A stretch of 64,000 bases of DNA, taken from contig NZ_JAAIKO010000007.1 of assembly GCF_016107395.1 (NCBI RefSeq), positions 1 to 64,000 on the forward strand. The letters run 5' to 3'. The DNA comes from Streptomyces fildesensis (GTDB lineage: Bacteria; Actinomycetota; Actinomycetes; Streptomycetales; Streptomycetaceae). Position 1 is the stretch's first letter. The number at the start of each line of letters is the position of its first letter. Below are positions 25,092-33,460 of the stretch, piece by piece. A program made the position numbers and the translations under genes. The notes beneath the pieces were generated by a model. It did not search any database. It saw only the letters and a program-made list of their open reading frames with translations, and was not told the DNA's origin.

Positions 25092-25176
25092 AGCAGGACT
25101 CCTGGAATCTGACCGGAGCCGGCCGGTACAGGGGTCGACCGGCCGACGGCGGGTCCAATGGACCGCTTGCGTATAC
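25082..25176. promoter_or_regulatory. Inverted repeat GTATACGCAA / TTGCGTATAC at the sedolisin start
   Basis: Perfect 10-bp arms at 25082-25091, overlapping the TTG start codon, and at 25167-25176, 75 bases upstream of it. The arrangement suggests a looping operator or a duplicated regulator site. The binding protein is unknown. Confidence 0.5.
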
Positions 25177-25261
25177 CTACGCCTCAGCCGTATCAGCGGA
25201 ACGTGACAAGGTTGTCGGATACCTGACAGTCATCGACCCGGCATTCCGCGTCACGTTCCTG

Positions 25262-26329
25262 TCAATCGGACGCCGCGGCTCCGTCTGCGGCCTCGTTCGC
25301 GGCCCTGTTCGCCTGCCCACCGGCGGTACCGCCCACCCCGGCGCCCTTCGCCGCGCCCGGCTCGTCGAGCCAGCCGTGCCGGGCCGCGTGCCAGACGAGT
25401 TGGACGCGGTTCTCCACGCCCGCCGCACGCTCCATCACCGCGAGATGGCGCTGCACCGTACGGACGGCGACCCCGAGCGCGCGGGCCATCGCCTGGTCGG
25501 TGCTGCCGTTCACCACCATCGCCAGGATCCGCAACTGGACGGCACTGCGCCCACCGGAACCCCGCTCCCGCAACGGCGTACTCGACGCCCACACCGCCTC
25601 GAAGAGCGCGACGATAGCGTCCAGCAGACCACTGGGACGCACCAACAGCATGGCCGGGCCCGGCACTTCGACCTCGGGGGCCAGCGGCAGCAGGGCCAGC
25701 GACCGGTCGGCGATGCAGAGCCGCATCGGCAGGCTCTGCGCCACCCGGACCTCCTCGCAGGCCGCTCGCCTGCCGCCCGCGCCGCCCAGGGCGCCGGGGG
25801 TCTCCAGCGCCGTCCGGTCGCGCACCACCCGGTGGCGGACGCCCTCGTCGAGCCGCTCCGCCACGTCCAGCGGGTCGTGCCACTCGCCGTCCGCGGGAAA
25901 CGGGCCGCGGACGAACGAGGCGACCTCGGTCCGCGCGGAGCGCCGCAGTTGCTCGGCCCACAGGCCGGCCGCGCCGTAGCCCTCCACGACCTGGACGATC
26001 TCCTCGGACCGGTACCCCTCGTGCACCCGCTGGTACTCCACCGCCAGCCGGTCCAGCAACTCCCGCCCCTGCCGCAGCTGTTCCTGGGTCCTGGCCACCA
26101 GCGGCAGCAGTCCGACCCGCGGTGGCGCCGGATACCAGCGCCCGTCACCGCCGGACCGGGCCAGCCCGCGCGCCCCGAGCTCCGCGCAGACCGCCTCGGC
26201 CCGCGTCACCGGCACCCCGAGGTCCCGGGCCAGCCCGGCCGCCGCCACACCGCGCGTGGCCACCAGTAACCCGTAGGCCCGGTCCGCATCGGCGCTCAAC
26301 CCCAGGGCCTCAAACGGACGTTCGGTCAT
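25262..26329 (-). CDS. TrmB/LuxR-type transcriptional regulator
   Basis: The 355-residue regulator has an N-terminal winged-helix of the TrmB type (SADADRAYGLLVATRGV to RAEAVCAELGARGLA), a central sensor region and a C-terminal LuxR-type helix-turn-helix (NGSTDQAMARALGVAVRTVQ). This architecture is common in Streptomyces for regulators of secondary metabolism and exported enzymes. It sits upstream of the sedolisin on the same strand, with its stop 170 bases before the sedolisin TTG, and is a reasonable candidate to control it. The ATG at 26329 is preferred over an upstream frame extension. Confidence 0.8.
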   Translation of the reverse strand: MTERPFEALGLSADADRAYGLLVATRGVAAAGLARDLGVPVTRAEAVCAELGARGLARSGGDGRWYPAPPRVGLLPLVARTQEQLRQGRELLDRLAVEYQRVHEGYRSEEIVQVVEGYGAAGLWAEQLRRSARTEVASFVRGPFPADGEWHDPLDVAERLDEGVRHRVVRDRTALETPGALGGAGGRRAACEEVRVAQSLPMRLCIADRSLALLPLAPEVEVPGPAMLLVRPSGLLDAIVALFEAVWASSTPLRERGSGGRSAVQLRILAMVVNGSTDQAMARALGVAVRTVQRHLAVMERAAGVENRVQLVWHAARHGWLDEPGAAKGAGVGGTAGGQANRAANEAADGAAASD

Positions 26330-26461
26330 GATCGGGCACACTAGCCGGAGTCGGCGCGCGGATCCCCCGGAATGCGGGTATGTCACACAGCCGATACGTA
26401 GCGTGACGTGCAGGGTCGCCCGCGCACTGCCACCACTTAAGGACCCGCGCGGCCCGACCGG

Positions 26462-26887
26462 CTACGCGGTGGAGCCCACGGCGTGCGGGCCACGTACGGT
26501 CGCACTGCCGGGAACCGGCTCGGACGGGTCCGCGCCCAGCGCGACGATCCGGTTGCCCTCGCCGACATGCACGATCTTCGGCTTCAGGGCGCGCGCCTCG
26601 GCGTCGTCGACCTGGGCGTAGCTGATCAGGATGACCAGATCGCCAGGGTGCACGAGATGCGCCGCGGCACCGTTGATCCCGATCACACCCGAACCGCGCT
26701 CGCCCTCGATGACGTACGTCTCCAGCCGGGCGCCGTTGTCGATGTCGACGATATGGACCAGCTCACCCGGCAGGAGGTCGGCCGCCTCCATGAGGTCGGC
26801 GTCGATCGTCACCGAGCCCACGTAGTGCAGGTCGGCCTCGGTCACCCGGGCACGGTGGATCTTGGACTTGAACATGGTGCGCTGCAT
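26462..26887 (-). CDS. panD: Aspartate 1-decarboxylase precursor PanD
   Basis: The 141-residue PanD makes beta-alanine from aspartate for pantothenate and CoA. It is a pyruvoyl enzyme made by self-cleavage between Gly24 and Ser25 in YVGSVTID, both present. [20 protein letters not shown] at the N-terminus and [17 protein letters not shown] are conserved. The C-terminus has a 15-residue extension. The start at 26887 gives MQRTMF; the second Met also fits E. coli-like starts. It stands alone, away from panB/panC. Confidence 0.95.
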   Translation of the reverse strand: MQRTMFKSKIHRARVTEADLHYVGSVTIDADLMEAADLLPGELVHIVDIDNGARLETYVIEGERGSGVIGINGAAAHLVHPGDLVILISYAQVDDAEARALKPKIVHVGEGNRIVALGADPSEPVPGSATVRGPHAVGSTA

Positions 26888-27183
26888 GGCTGCGACTCCT
26901 GGCGGTGAAAGGTCGCGCCCCTGAAGGGTGCGCGCCGTCAGCGAACAGCGTAGGACATGCCCGGCGAAGCGCGGCGATGACCCCCGTCACGGTCTCGCCC
27001 GTGTTCAGAACCCGAAGACACCTACTTTCCGGGATACCCGCTGGTCATCGCTCCGCTTCAACATCTGTCGCAATTTCCGGGCCATTTACCGTTGTTCGCC
27101 GAGCTTCTCCCGGTCCCCGTTCGCACTGCGTGCACAACTCTTGACATGCAGGAAACACAGGGAGAACCATCGCGGTGTACCGG
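26888..27183. promoter_or_regulatory. Intergenic region with a TTGACA promoter element for the discoidin/beta-helix gene
   Basis: TTGACA at 27141-27146 is a good -35 box; the -10 about 17 bases later is weak. The LacI-type palindrome at 27184 lies about 15 bases beyond the -10 position, where a repressor would block transcription. The remaining sequence, upstream of panD, shows no other feature. Confidence 0.5.
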
Positions 27184-27195
27184 GAGAGCGCTCTC
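27184..27195. promoter_or_regulatory. LacI-type palindrome GAGAGCGCTCTC
   Basis: A 12-bp perfect palindrome with the AGCGCT core shared with CebR boxes but different flanks (GAG/CTC instead of TGGG/CCCA). It precedes the gene starting at 27322. Confidence 0.75.
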
Positions 27196-27321
27196 TCACG
27201 CGTGAGGACTCACCCGTGAGGACGCACCCGCATGTCGCTGCCCGCATCGCGTCGTCCGGCCACCGCACGGCCGGACGGCCACCGAGTCCTGCCCTCGCAC
27301 GTGGAAACAGGAGAGTTGCTC

Positions 27322-29925
27322 ATGCTCGCACCCCCCACCGGTCCACCTGCGCCGAGACCGACGGCGCCGGTGAACCTGCGCAACACGGCCGTGGCGGTCA
27401 TCACGGCGCTGATCGCCTCGCTGCTCCTCTTCATCCCCTCGCACTCCGCGCACGCGGCGGGCACCCTCCTGTCGCAGGGCAAGACCGCGACGGCGTCGTC
27501 CACCGAGAACGGCGGCACCCCCGCCGCGGCCGCGGTCGACGGCAACACCGGCACCCGCTGGTCCAGCGCCGCCGCCGATCCCCAGTGGATCCAGGTCGAC
27601 CTCGGCGCCACCGCCACCATCAGCCGGATAGCCCTCACCTGGGAGACTGCGTCCGCCAAGGCCTTCGCGATCCAGGTCTCCGACAACGGCACCACCTGGA
27701 CCGACGCGTACTCCACCACGACGGGCCCCGGCGGTAGCCAGACGCTGGACGTCAACGCTTCCGGGCGCTACGTCCGTATGTACGGCACCGTCCGCGCCAC
27801 CGGCTACGGCTACTCCCTCTGGGAGTTCCAGGTCTTCGGCACCCCGGGCGGCACCACGCCGCCCACCGGGGGCACGCTGCTCTCGCAGGGCAAGGCCGCC
27901 ACGGCGTCGTCCACCGAGAACGCGGGCACGCCCGCCGCCTCCGCGGTCGACGGCAACACCGGCACCCGCTGGTCCAGCGCCGCGACCGACCCGCAGTGGC
28001 TCCAGGTCGACCTCGGCGCCACCGCGACCATCAGCTCCGTCACCCTCAACTGGGAAGCGGCGTACGCCAAAGCCTTCAAGGTCCAGACGTCCGACAACGC
28101 GTCGACGTGGACCGACGTCTACTCCACCAGCACGGGCACCGGCGGCAACCAGACGCTGAACGTGACCGGCACCGGGCGCTACGTCCGGGTCTACGGCACC
28201 ACCCGCGCGACCGTATACGGCTACTCGCTGTGGGAGTTCCAGGTCTACGGCACCCCGGGCGGCACCACCGACCCCGGTGGCCCGATCGAGGGCGGCGGTG
28301 ACCTCGGTCCCAACGTGAAGGTCTTCGACCCGTCCACCCCCAACATCCAGGGGACGCTGGACCAGATCTTCACGCAGCAGGAGTCGGCCCAGTTCGGCAC
28401 CGGCCGGTACCAGCTGTTCTTCAAGCCGGGCACGTACAGCGGCCTGAACGCGCAGATCGGCTTCTACACCTCGATCTCGGGTCTCGGCCTCAACCCCGAC
28501 GACACCCAGATCAACGGTGACATCACCGTCGACGCCGGCTGGATGGCGGGCAACGCCACCCAGAACTTCTGGCGCTCCGCGGAGAACCTGGCGATCACGC
28601 CGTCCAACGGCACCGACCGGTGGGCGGTCGCGCAGGCCGCGCCCTTCCGCCGGATCCACGTCAAGGGCGGGCTGAACCTGGCGCCCGCGAGCTACGGCTG
28701 GGCGAGCGGCGGCTACATCGCCGACAGCAAGATCGACGGCACCGTCGGCCCGTACTCGCAGCAGCAGTGGTACACCCGTGACAGCTCGGTCGGCGGCTGG
28801 ACCAACGGCGTCTGGAACATGGTGTTCTCGGGTGTCCAGGGCGCTCCGGCGCAGGGCTTCCCGAACCCCGTGTACACGACGCTCGCCACCACCCCGGTGT
28901 CGCGCGAGAAGCCGTACATGTACCTGGACGGCAACGACTACAAGGTCTTCGTCCCGTCCAAGCGCGTCAACGCCGTCGGTACGTCCTGGCCGAACACGCC
29001 GGGCACCTCGCTTCCGCTGAGCCAGTTCTACGTGGCGAAGCCGGGGGTCTCCGCGGCGACCATCAACGCGGCGCTCGCCCAGGGTCTCAATCTGCTCTTC
29101 ACTCCTGGCGTCTACCACGTCGACCAGGCGATCAACGTGACCCGCGCCGACACCGTCGTGCTCGGTCTCGGCCTGGCCACCATCGTTCCGGACAACGGCG
29201 TGACAGCGGTCAAGGTCGCCGACGTCAACGGCGTCAAGCTGGCCGGCTTCCTGATCGACGCCGGTACGGTCAACTCGCCGGTGCTGCTGCAGATCGGCCC
29301 GGCCGGATCCTCCGCCGGCCACGCCGCCGACCCCACGTCCATGCAGGACGTGTTCGTGCGGATCGGTGGCGCGGGCCCCGGCCAGGCGACCACCGCGGTC
29401 GAGGTGAACAGCAACGACACGATCATCGACCACACCTGGCTGTGGCGCGCCGACCACGGCGCGGGCGTCGGCTGGAACACCAACCCGTCCGACTACGGGC
29501 TGAAGGTCAACGGCGCCAATGTGCTGGCGACCGGACTCTTCGTCGAGCACTTCAAGAAGTACGACGTGGAGTGGAGCGGCGAGAACGGCAGGACGATCTT
29601 CTTCCAGAACGAGATCGCCTACGACCCGCCGAACCAGGCCGCCATCCAGAACGGCAGCATCAGGGGCTTCGCCGCCTACAAGGTCGACGACAACGTCACG
29701 ACGCATGAGGGCTGGGGCCTCGGCAGTTACTGCAACTTCACCGCGGATCCGACGATCGTGCAGGACCACGGTTTCGAGGCACCGAACAAGCCGGGCGTGA
29801 GGTTCCACGACCTGCTGGTGGTGTCGCTCGGCGGCATGGGCCAGTACGCCCACGTCATCAACGACGTCGGGTCGCCGACGTCGGGTACCTCGACGGTGCC
29901 GTCCACGGTGACGTCGTACCCGTAA
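27322..29925 (+). CDS. Secreted protein with two discoidin (F5/8 type C) domains and a right-handed beta-helix, putative polysaccharidase
   Basis: The 867-residue protein has a signal peptide (AVAVITALIASLLLFIPSHSAHA), two discoidin/CBM32-like domains (about 48-175 and 185-313) and a beta-helix region of about 540 residues. The helix region has two related halves (LFFKPGTY and LLFTPGVYHV segments), resembling pectate-lyase-3-like folds used by GH55 and GH87 enzymes. Acidic residues in DHTWLWRADHGAG and VEWSGENG could be catalytic. Family assignment among GH55, GH87 and uncharacterised beta-helix proteins is not decided. ATG 27322 is chosen over 27232 because AGGAGA lies eight bases upstream. 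Confidence 0.75.
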   Translation: MLAPPTGPPAPRPTAPVNLRNTAVAVITALIASLLLFIPSHSAHAAGTLLSQGKTATASSTENGGTPAAAAVDGNTGTRWSSAAADPQWIQVDLGATATISRIALTWETASAKAFAIQVSDNGTTWTDAYSTTTGPGGSQTLDVNASGRYVRMYGTVRATGYGYSLWEFQVFGTPGGTTPPTGGTLLSQGKAATASSTENAGTPAASAVDGNTGTRWSSAATDPQWLQVDLGATATISSVTLNWEAAYAKAFKVQTSDNASTWTDVYSTSTGTGGNQTLNVTGTGRYVRVYGTTRATVYGYSLWEFQVYGTPGGTTDPGGPIEGGGDLGPNVKVFDPSTPNIQGTLDQIFTQQESAQFGTGRYQLFFKPGTYSGLNAQIGFYTSISGLGLNPDDTQINGDITVDAGWMAGNATQNFWRSAENLAITPSNGTDRWAVAQAAPFRRIHVKGGLNLAPASYGWASGGYIADSKIDGTVGPYSQQQWYTRDSSVGGWTNGVWNMVFSGVQGAPAQGFPNPVYTTLATTPVSREKPYMYLDGNDYKVFVPSKRVNAVGTSWPNTPGTSLPLSQFYVAKPGVSAATINAALAQGLNLLFTPGVYHVDQAINVTRADTVVLGLGLATIVPDNGVTAVKVADVNGVKLAGFLIDAGTVNSPVLLQIGPAGSSAGHAADPTSMQDVFVRIGGAGPGQATTAVEVNSNDTIIDHTWLWRADHGAGVGWNTNPSDYGLKVNGANVLATGLFVEHFKKYDVEWSGENGRTIFFQNEIAYDPPNQAAIQNGSIRGFAAYKVDDNVTTHEGWGLGSYCNFTADPTIVQDHGFEAPNKPGVRFHDLLVVSLGGMGQYAHVINDVGSPTSGTSTVPSTVTSYP

Positions 29926-29951
29926 CCCGCTGACGGCATGAGTACGGGGCG

Positions 29952-29979
29952 CGGGGCGGCACGGAAGTGGGCCGCCCCG
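29952..29979 (+). terminator. Terminator after the beta-helix gene
   Basis: CGGGGCGGC and GCCGCCCCG form a 9-bp stem with a 10-base loop, 27 bases past the stop. Confidence 0.7.
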
Positions 29980-29992
29980 TGTCACAGCAGGA

Positions 29993-30006
29993 GGAGAGCG
30001 CTCTCC
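29993..30006. promoter_or_regulatory. Orphan LacI-type palindrome GGAGAGCGCTCTCC
   Basis: A perfect 14-bp palindrome of the same type as the one at 27184, located between two convergent genes and behind a terminator. No plus-strand start codon with a gene follows until 31101. Confidence 0.7.
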
Positions 30007-30028
30007 CTCTGTATGCCTCAGCAGGTGT

Positions 30029-30394
30029 TCAGAGGGTCCGCAGCAGTTGTTCGGCGCCGGCGACCGCGAGGAGACCGGCGCCCAGCAGCCACATGGCCAC
30101 CCGGGTCCGGCCCTTCCGGCTCAGCTCGATGACCACGCCGCACACGATCAGCGCCGCCCCGTACACGCCCACGACCAGGACCGACGGCTGGTCGCCGAGC
30201 CGCACCACCAGCACGGCCGCCGCGACGGCCATGAAGAACGCGGCGACGACGATGCGGATCCGGCGCGCCTGCCGGGGAGTCAGCGGCTGATGACGGAAGT
30301 CGCGGATCAGGGCGAGCCGCTCCCGCGGTGTCGCGTCCTGCCATCGCGGGCCGAGCTGCTGGCTGTCGAGTTCTTCATCGCCGGTTGTGGTCAC
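30029..30394 (-). CDS. Small membrane protein of the ArsR cassette
   Basis: The 121-residue protein has a hydrophilic N-terminus (about 45 residues) followed by three predicted membrane segments. No known family motif was recognised. The GTG start overlaps the stop of the upstream ArsR regulator by four bases (GTGA), so it is the last gene of a three-gene translationally coupled cassette. A role in sensing, transport or resistance linked to ArsR is likely but not proven. Confidence 0.7.
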   Translation of the reverse strand: MTTTGDEELDSQQLGPRWQDATPRERLALIRDFRHQPLTPRQARRIRIVVAAFFMAVAAAVLVVRLGDQPSVLVVGVYGAALIVCGVVIELSRKGRTRVAMWLLGAGLLAVAGAEQLLRTL

Positions 30395-30732
30395 GGGCTG
30401 AGCCTAGGGCCTGGGACGTGGCCCGCGGCCACTTCACCGACCAGTCCGTTCAGGACCCGGCGTGACGCCCGCATCAGATCGGCGACATCCCCGGCAGACA
30501 GGGAGTAGACCACGGTGTCCTTCTCACGGGTCGAGGTGACGATCCCCGACCGGCGCAGGATCGCCAGCTGCTGCGAGAGGTTGGAGCGCTCCACCTCGAT
30601 CGCGGCCAGCAGCTCGCGGACCGGCATCGGCCCGTCCTGCAGCAGCTCCAGGACCCGGATGCGGACCGGGTGCCCCAGCATCCGGAAGAGCTCCGCCTTC
30701 GCCTGGTACAGCGGAACCGGCACGGTCCTCAC
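30391..30732 (-). CDS. ArsR family transcriptional regulator
   Basis: The 113-residue winged-helix protein has the ArsR fold: LFRMLGHPVRIRVLELLQDG, then ERSNLSQQLAILRRSGIVTS as recognition helix and wing, and TVVYSL. Metal-binding Cys residues are absent, so a non-metal ligand or redox cue is likelier. GTG at 30732 is chosen because it overlaps the stop of the upstream 62-codon gene by four bases and GAGAGGA precedes it; the longer open frame upstream is antisense noise. A palindromic operator lies in front of the cassette. Confidence 0.82.
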   Translation of the reverse strand: MRTVPVPLYQAKAELFRMLGHPVRIRVLELLQDGPMPVRELLAAIEVERSNLSQQLAILRRSGIVTSTREKDTVVYSLSAGDVADLMRASRRVLNGLVGEVAAGHVPGPRLSP

Positions 30733-30917
30733 GTCCTCTCGCCCCCGTCGGCCGCGGGGAGCTCGACACCATGGAGCCTGGCCAGCCCCAGCGATTCCTC
30801 CAGCGCGTCGAGGGCCCCGGAGATCGCCCCGTACTCGCCGCTGTCCACCGCTGCCGCCAGGGCGGCACGCGCTTCCGCCACCTGCCCACGGACCGCCTCG
30901 GGTGTCATCTCCGTCAT
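30729..30917 (-). CDS. Small helical protein, first gene of the ArsR cassette
   Basis: The 62-residue protein is almost wholly alpha-helical by composition (Ala/Glu/Leu-rich, for example GQVAEARAALAAAVDSGEYG). No family was recognised. Its reality is supported by the four-base overlap with the ArsR start, by an ATG (30917) with GGGAGGTGC upstream, and by its place behind the -35/-10 and operator at 30953-30981. Confidence 0.6.
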   Translation of the reverse strand: MTEMTPEAVRGQVAEARAALAAAVDSGEYGAISGALDALEESLGLARLHGVELPAADGGERT

Positions 30918-30952
30918 CGCACCTCCCGCATGCCGCCCCCCTTGATGAGGAC

Positions 30953-30981
30953 ATGATGTACGGAAGTGAAGAATTCTTCAA
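30953..30981 (-). promoter_or_regulatory. Promoter and ArsR operator of the three-gene cassette
   Basis: TGAAGAATTCTTCA (30967-30980) is a perfect 14-bp palindrome. On the minus strand TTGAAG (-35) overlaps it, and CATCAT (-10) follows after exactly 17 bases. This layout suits autorepression by the ArsR protein. Confidence 0.7.
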
Positions 30982-31014
30982 TTCACCCGGCCAGGCCGGT
31001 TCGCGCTCACCGCG

Positions 31015-31085
31015 GTGGAGCGCTCTCCCCCTTCTGACGTGATGGCGGCACCGCCGCACTCATCCCTGCGCAGAGAGCGCTTCCA
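31015..31085. promoter_or_regulatory. Two AGCGCT-core LacI-type sites before the GH16 gene
   Basis: GTGGAGCGCTCTCC (31015-31028, 12 of 14 matches to the palindrome at 29993) and AGAGAGCGCTTCCA (31072-31085, weaker) lie 86 and 29 bases upstream of the gene start at 31101. Paired sites are typical for LacI repressors. Confidence 0.6.
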
Positions 31086-31100
31086 CCGATAGGAGATGCC

Positions 31101-33233
31101 ATGACAGGCAGTCCCGGCACCATCCGGCCCCGCCGGAAGCCCCATCGACACCCCTGGCGGCCCCTCGTCCTGACCCTGGTCGCCGCACTGGTGGCAGCCC
31201 TTTCCCTGACTGCGGCCGGAGCCCCCGCGCAAGCGGCCGACGCGCTGCTGTCGCAGGGGAAGCCGGTGACGGCGTCGTCCACGGAGAACGCCGGCACTCC
31301 CGCTTCCGCGGCCGTCGACGGCAACGCCGGGACCCGTTGGTCCAGCGCCGCCGCCGATCCGCAGTGGCTGCGGGTCGATCTCGGCGCGACTGCCACGATC
31401 AGCAAGGTCGTGCTCAACTGGGAGACCGCGTACGGCTCCGCGTACCAGATCCAGACGTCGCCCGACGGCACCGACTGGACCACGGTGTACACGACCACCA
31501 CCGGCGCGGGCGGCACCGAGACCCTCAACGTCACCGGCAGCGGCCGGTACGTGCGGATCAACGGGACCGTCCGGCACACCCAGTACGGCTACTCCCTGTG
31601 GGAGTTCCAGGTCTACGGCACCACCGGCCCCACCACTCCCGCCTGCGGCACCGCCGACGCCGCGCTGAACCAGCCGGCGACCGCGTCCTCCACCGAGAAC
31701 GCCGGCACCCCCGCGACCGCGGCGGTGGACGGCAACGCCGGGACCCGCTGGTCCAGCGCCGCCGCCGACCCCCAGTGGCTCCAGGTCGACCTCGGCACCG
31801 GCCAGAGCATCTGCGGAGTGCAGCTGAGCTGGGAGACCGCCTACGCCAGGGCCTACCAGATCCAGACCTCGGCGGACGGCATCAACTGGACCACGATCCA
31901 CTCCACCACCACGGGACCGGGCGCGACCGAACTGATCACGTTGTCGGGAACCGGCCGCTACATCCGCGTGTACGGCACCCAGCGCGCCACCGCGTACGGG
32001 TACTCGCTCTGGGAGTTCCAGGTCTTCACCACCGGCGGCGGCACGCAGCCGCCCCAGGACGGCTCGGCGCTGCTCTCGTACAACAAGCCGGCCACCGCCT
32101 CGACCTACCAGAACGCCAACAGCTGCACCGGCTGCACCCCGGCCAAGGCCCTCGACGAGGACCCGGCCACCCGGTGGGCGACCAGCGACACCAACGGCTG
32201 GGTCGACCCCGGCTGGATCGCCGTCGACCTGGGCGCGACCGCGCACGTCACCAAGGTCGTGCTCCAGTGGGACCCGGCCTACGCCACCGCCTACCAGATC
32301 CAGGTCTCGCCCGACGGCACCAACTGGGCGAGCATCTACTCCACCACCACCGGCAAGGGCTTCAAGGAGACCCTGACCGTCGACGGCAACGGCCGCTATG
32401 TGCGGATGTACGGCACCGCCCGCAGCAGCAGCTACGGCTACTCGCTGTGGACCTTCGACGTCTACGGCACCGGTGGCAGCCCCACGGCGCCGCCCGCCCT
32501 GCCGCCGAACCCCGGCAACCCCGAACACCTGGTGTGGAGCGACGAGTTCAACGGCGCCGCGGGCACCAGGCCGGACACCGGCAAGTGGACCCAGGACGTC
32601 GGCAACGGCCAGAACGGCGAGCTCGAGTACTACACCAACGGTGACAACACCGCCATGGACGGCGCGGGCAACCTCGTCATCGAAGCGCGCAAGGAGGCCA
32701 GCGGCCAGTACACCTCCGGCCGGATCAACACCTCGGACCACTTCAACTTCACCTACGGCCACGTCGAGGCGCGGATCAAGGTGAGCGGCACGCAGGGCCT
32801 GTGGCCCGCGTTCTGGATGCTCGGGTCCAACTTCAAGACCGGTACGCCGTGGCCGAACTCCGGTGAGATCGACATCATGGAGCATGTCGGCAAGGTCGCC
32901 GACTCGGTCTACTCCACGCTGCACGCCCCGGCCTACAACGGCGGAAACGGCTACGGCTCGCCGTACACCCTCGCGGGCAGCGACTTCGCCTCGGCCTTCC
33001 ACATCTACGCCGTGGACTGGGACTCCACCCACATGACGTTCTCGGTGGACGGCCACGCCTTCTTCACCGCGGACAAGGCGGTGGTGGAGTCGACGAGGGG
33101 CCCGTGGGTGTACGACCACCCCTTCTACCTCATCCTCAACAACGCGGTCGGCGGTGACTGGCCCGGGGCGCCCGACGCCACGACCGTCCTCCCGCAGAAG
33201 ATGCAGATCGACTACGTGCGCGTCTCCCAGTAG
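31101..33233 (+). CDS. Secreted GH16 endo-beta-1,3-glucanase-like enzyme with three discoidin domains
   Basis: The 710-residue protein has a signal peptide (VLTLVAALVAALSLTAAGAPAQA), three discoidin/CBM32-like domains (about 48-175, 180-310, 320-460) and a C-terminal GH16 domain (about 470-710). Catalytic GEIDIMEH places the nucleophile at Glu589, Asp591 and acid/base at Glu594. WPAFWMLGS, GHVEARIKV and LILNNAVGG are typical of bacterial laminarinases. Domains one and two are very similar to the discoidin domains of the 27322 gene. AGGAG precedes the ATG. Confidence 0.9.
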   Translation: MTGSPGTIRPRRKPHRHPWRPLVLTLVAALVAALSLTAAGAPAQAADALLSQGKPVTASSTENAGTPASAAVDGNAGTRWSSAAADPQWLRVDLGATATISKVVLNWETAYGSAYQIQTSPDGTDWTTVYTTTTGAGGTETLNVTGSGRYVRINGTVRHTQYGYSLWEFQVYGTTGPTTPACGTADAALNQPATASSTENAGTPATAAVDGNAGTRWSSAAADPQWLQVDLGTGQSICGVQLSWETAYARAYQIQTSADGINWTTIHSTTTGPGATELITLSGTGRYIRVYGTQRATAYGYSLWEFQVFTTGGGTQPPQDGSALLSYNKPATASTYQNANSCTGCTPAKALDEDPATRWATSDTNGWVDPGWIAVDLGATAHVTKVVLQWDPAYATAYQIQVSPDGTNWASIYSTTTGKGFKETLTVDGNGRYVRMYGTARSSSYGYSLWTFDVYGTGGSPTAPPALPPNPGNPEHLVWSDEFNGAAGTRPDTGKWTQDVGNGQNGELEYYTNGDNTAMDGAGNLVIEARKEASGQYTSGRINTSDHFNFTYGHVEARIKVSGTQGLWPAFWMLGSNFKTGTPWPNSGEIDIMEHVGKVADSVYSTLHAPAYNGGNGYGSPYTLAGSDFASAFHIYAVDWDSTHMTFSVDGHAFFTADKAVVESTRGPWVYDHPFYLILNNAVGGDWPGAPDATTVLPQKMQIDYVRVSQ

Positions 33234-33265
33234 GACGCCGCCGCCACGCCCGCTCGGGCGCCGGC

Positions 33266-33309
33266 TGCCGGTCGGGCCCCGTCCACACCTGGACGGGGCC
33301 CGACCGGCA
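33266..33309 (+). terminator. Strong terminator after the GH16 gene
   Basis: Perfect 20-bp arms (33266-33285 and 33290-33309) with core GGTCGGGCCCCGTCC and only a four-base loop, 32 bases past the stop. Confidence 0.9.
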
Positions 33310-33335
33310 TTTCGGCATGCATCGTTGGAAAGAAG

Positions 33336-33389
33336 GTCCACGCAGTCCACGCAGTCCACGCAGTCCACGCAGTCCACGCAGTCCACGCA
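33336..33389. repeat. Six-copy 9-bp tandem array upstream of the importer operon
   Basis: GTCCACGCA is repeated six times without a mismatch. CATCGTTG (33320-33327) and CAACGATG (33396-33403) flank it as an exact inverted repeat. The array lies about 70 bases upstream of the -35 box of the importer promoter. Confidence 0.95.
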
Positions 33390-33460
33390 GGACATCAACG
33401 ATGGGTGCCGGATGGCGAGTTCCAGGCCGGACACATTTTGGAAATGCGGGAACCGAACGC

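Noticed and set aside
19887..25112. 1741-codon plus-strand frame opposite the sedolisin
   Set aside because: Val/Gly/Arg/Asp-rich composition is typical of antisense reading of GC-rich genes; no motif, and the minus strand codes a recognisable protein.
27196..29985. 929-codon minus-strand frame opposite the discoidin/beta-helix gene
   Set aside because: Antisense of a well-supported secreted protein; no domains.
33336..33389. CRISPR-like repeats
   Set aside because: Units are 9 bp with no spacers; it is a simple tandem array.
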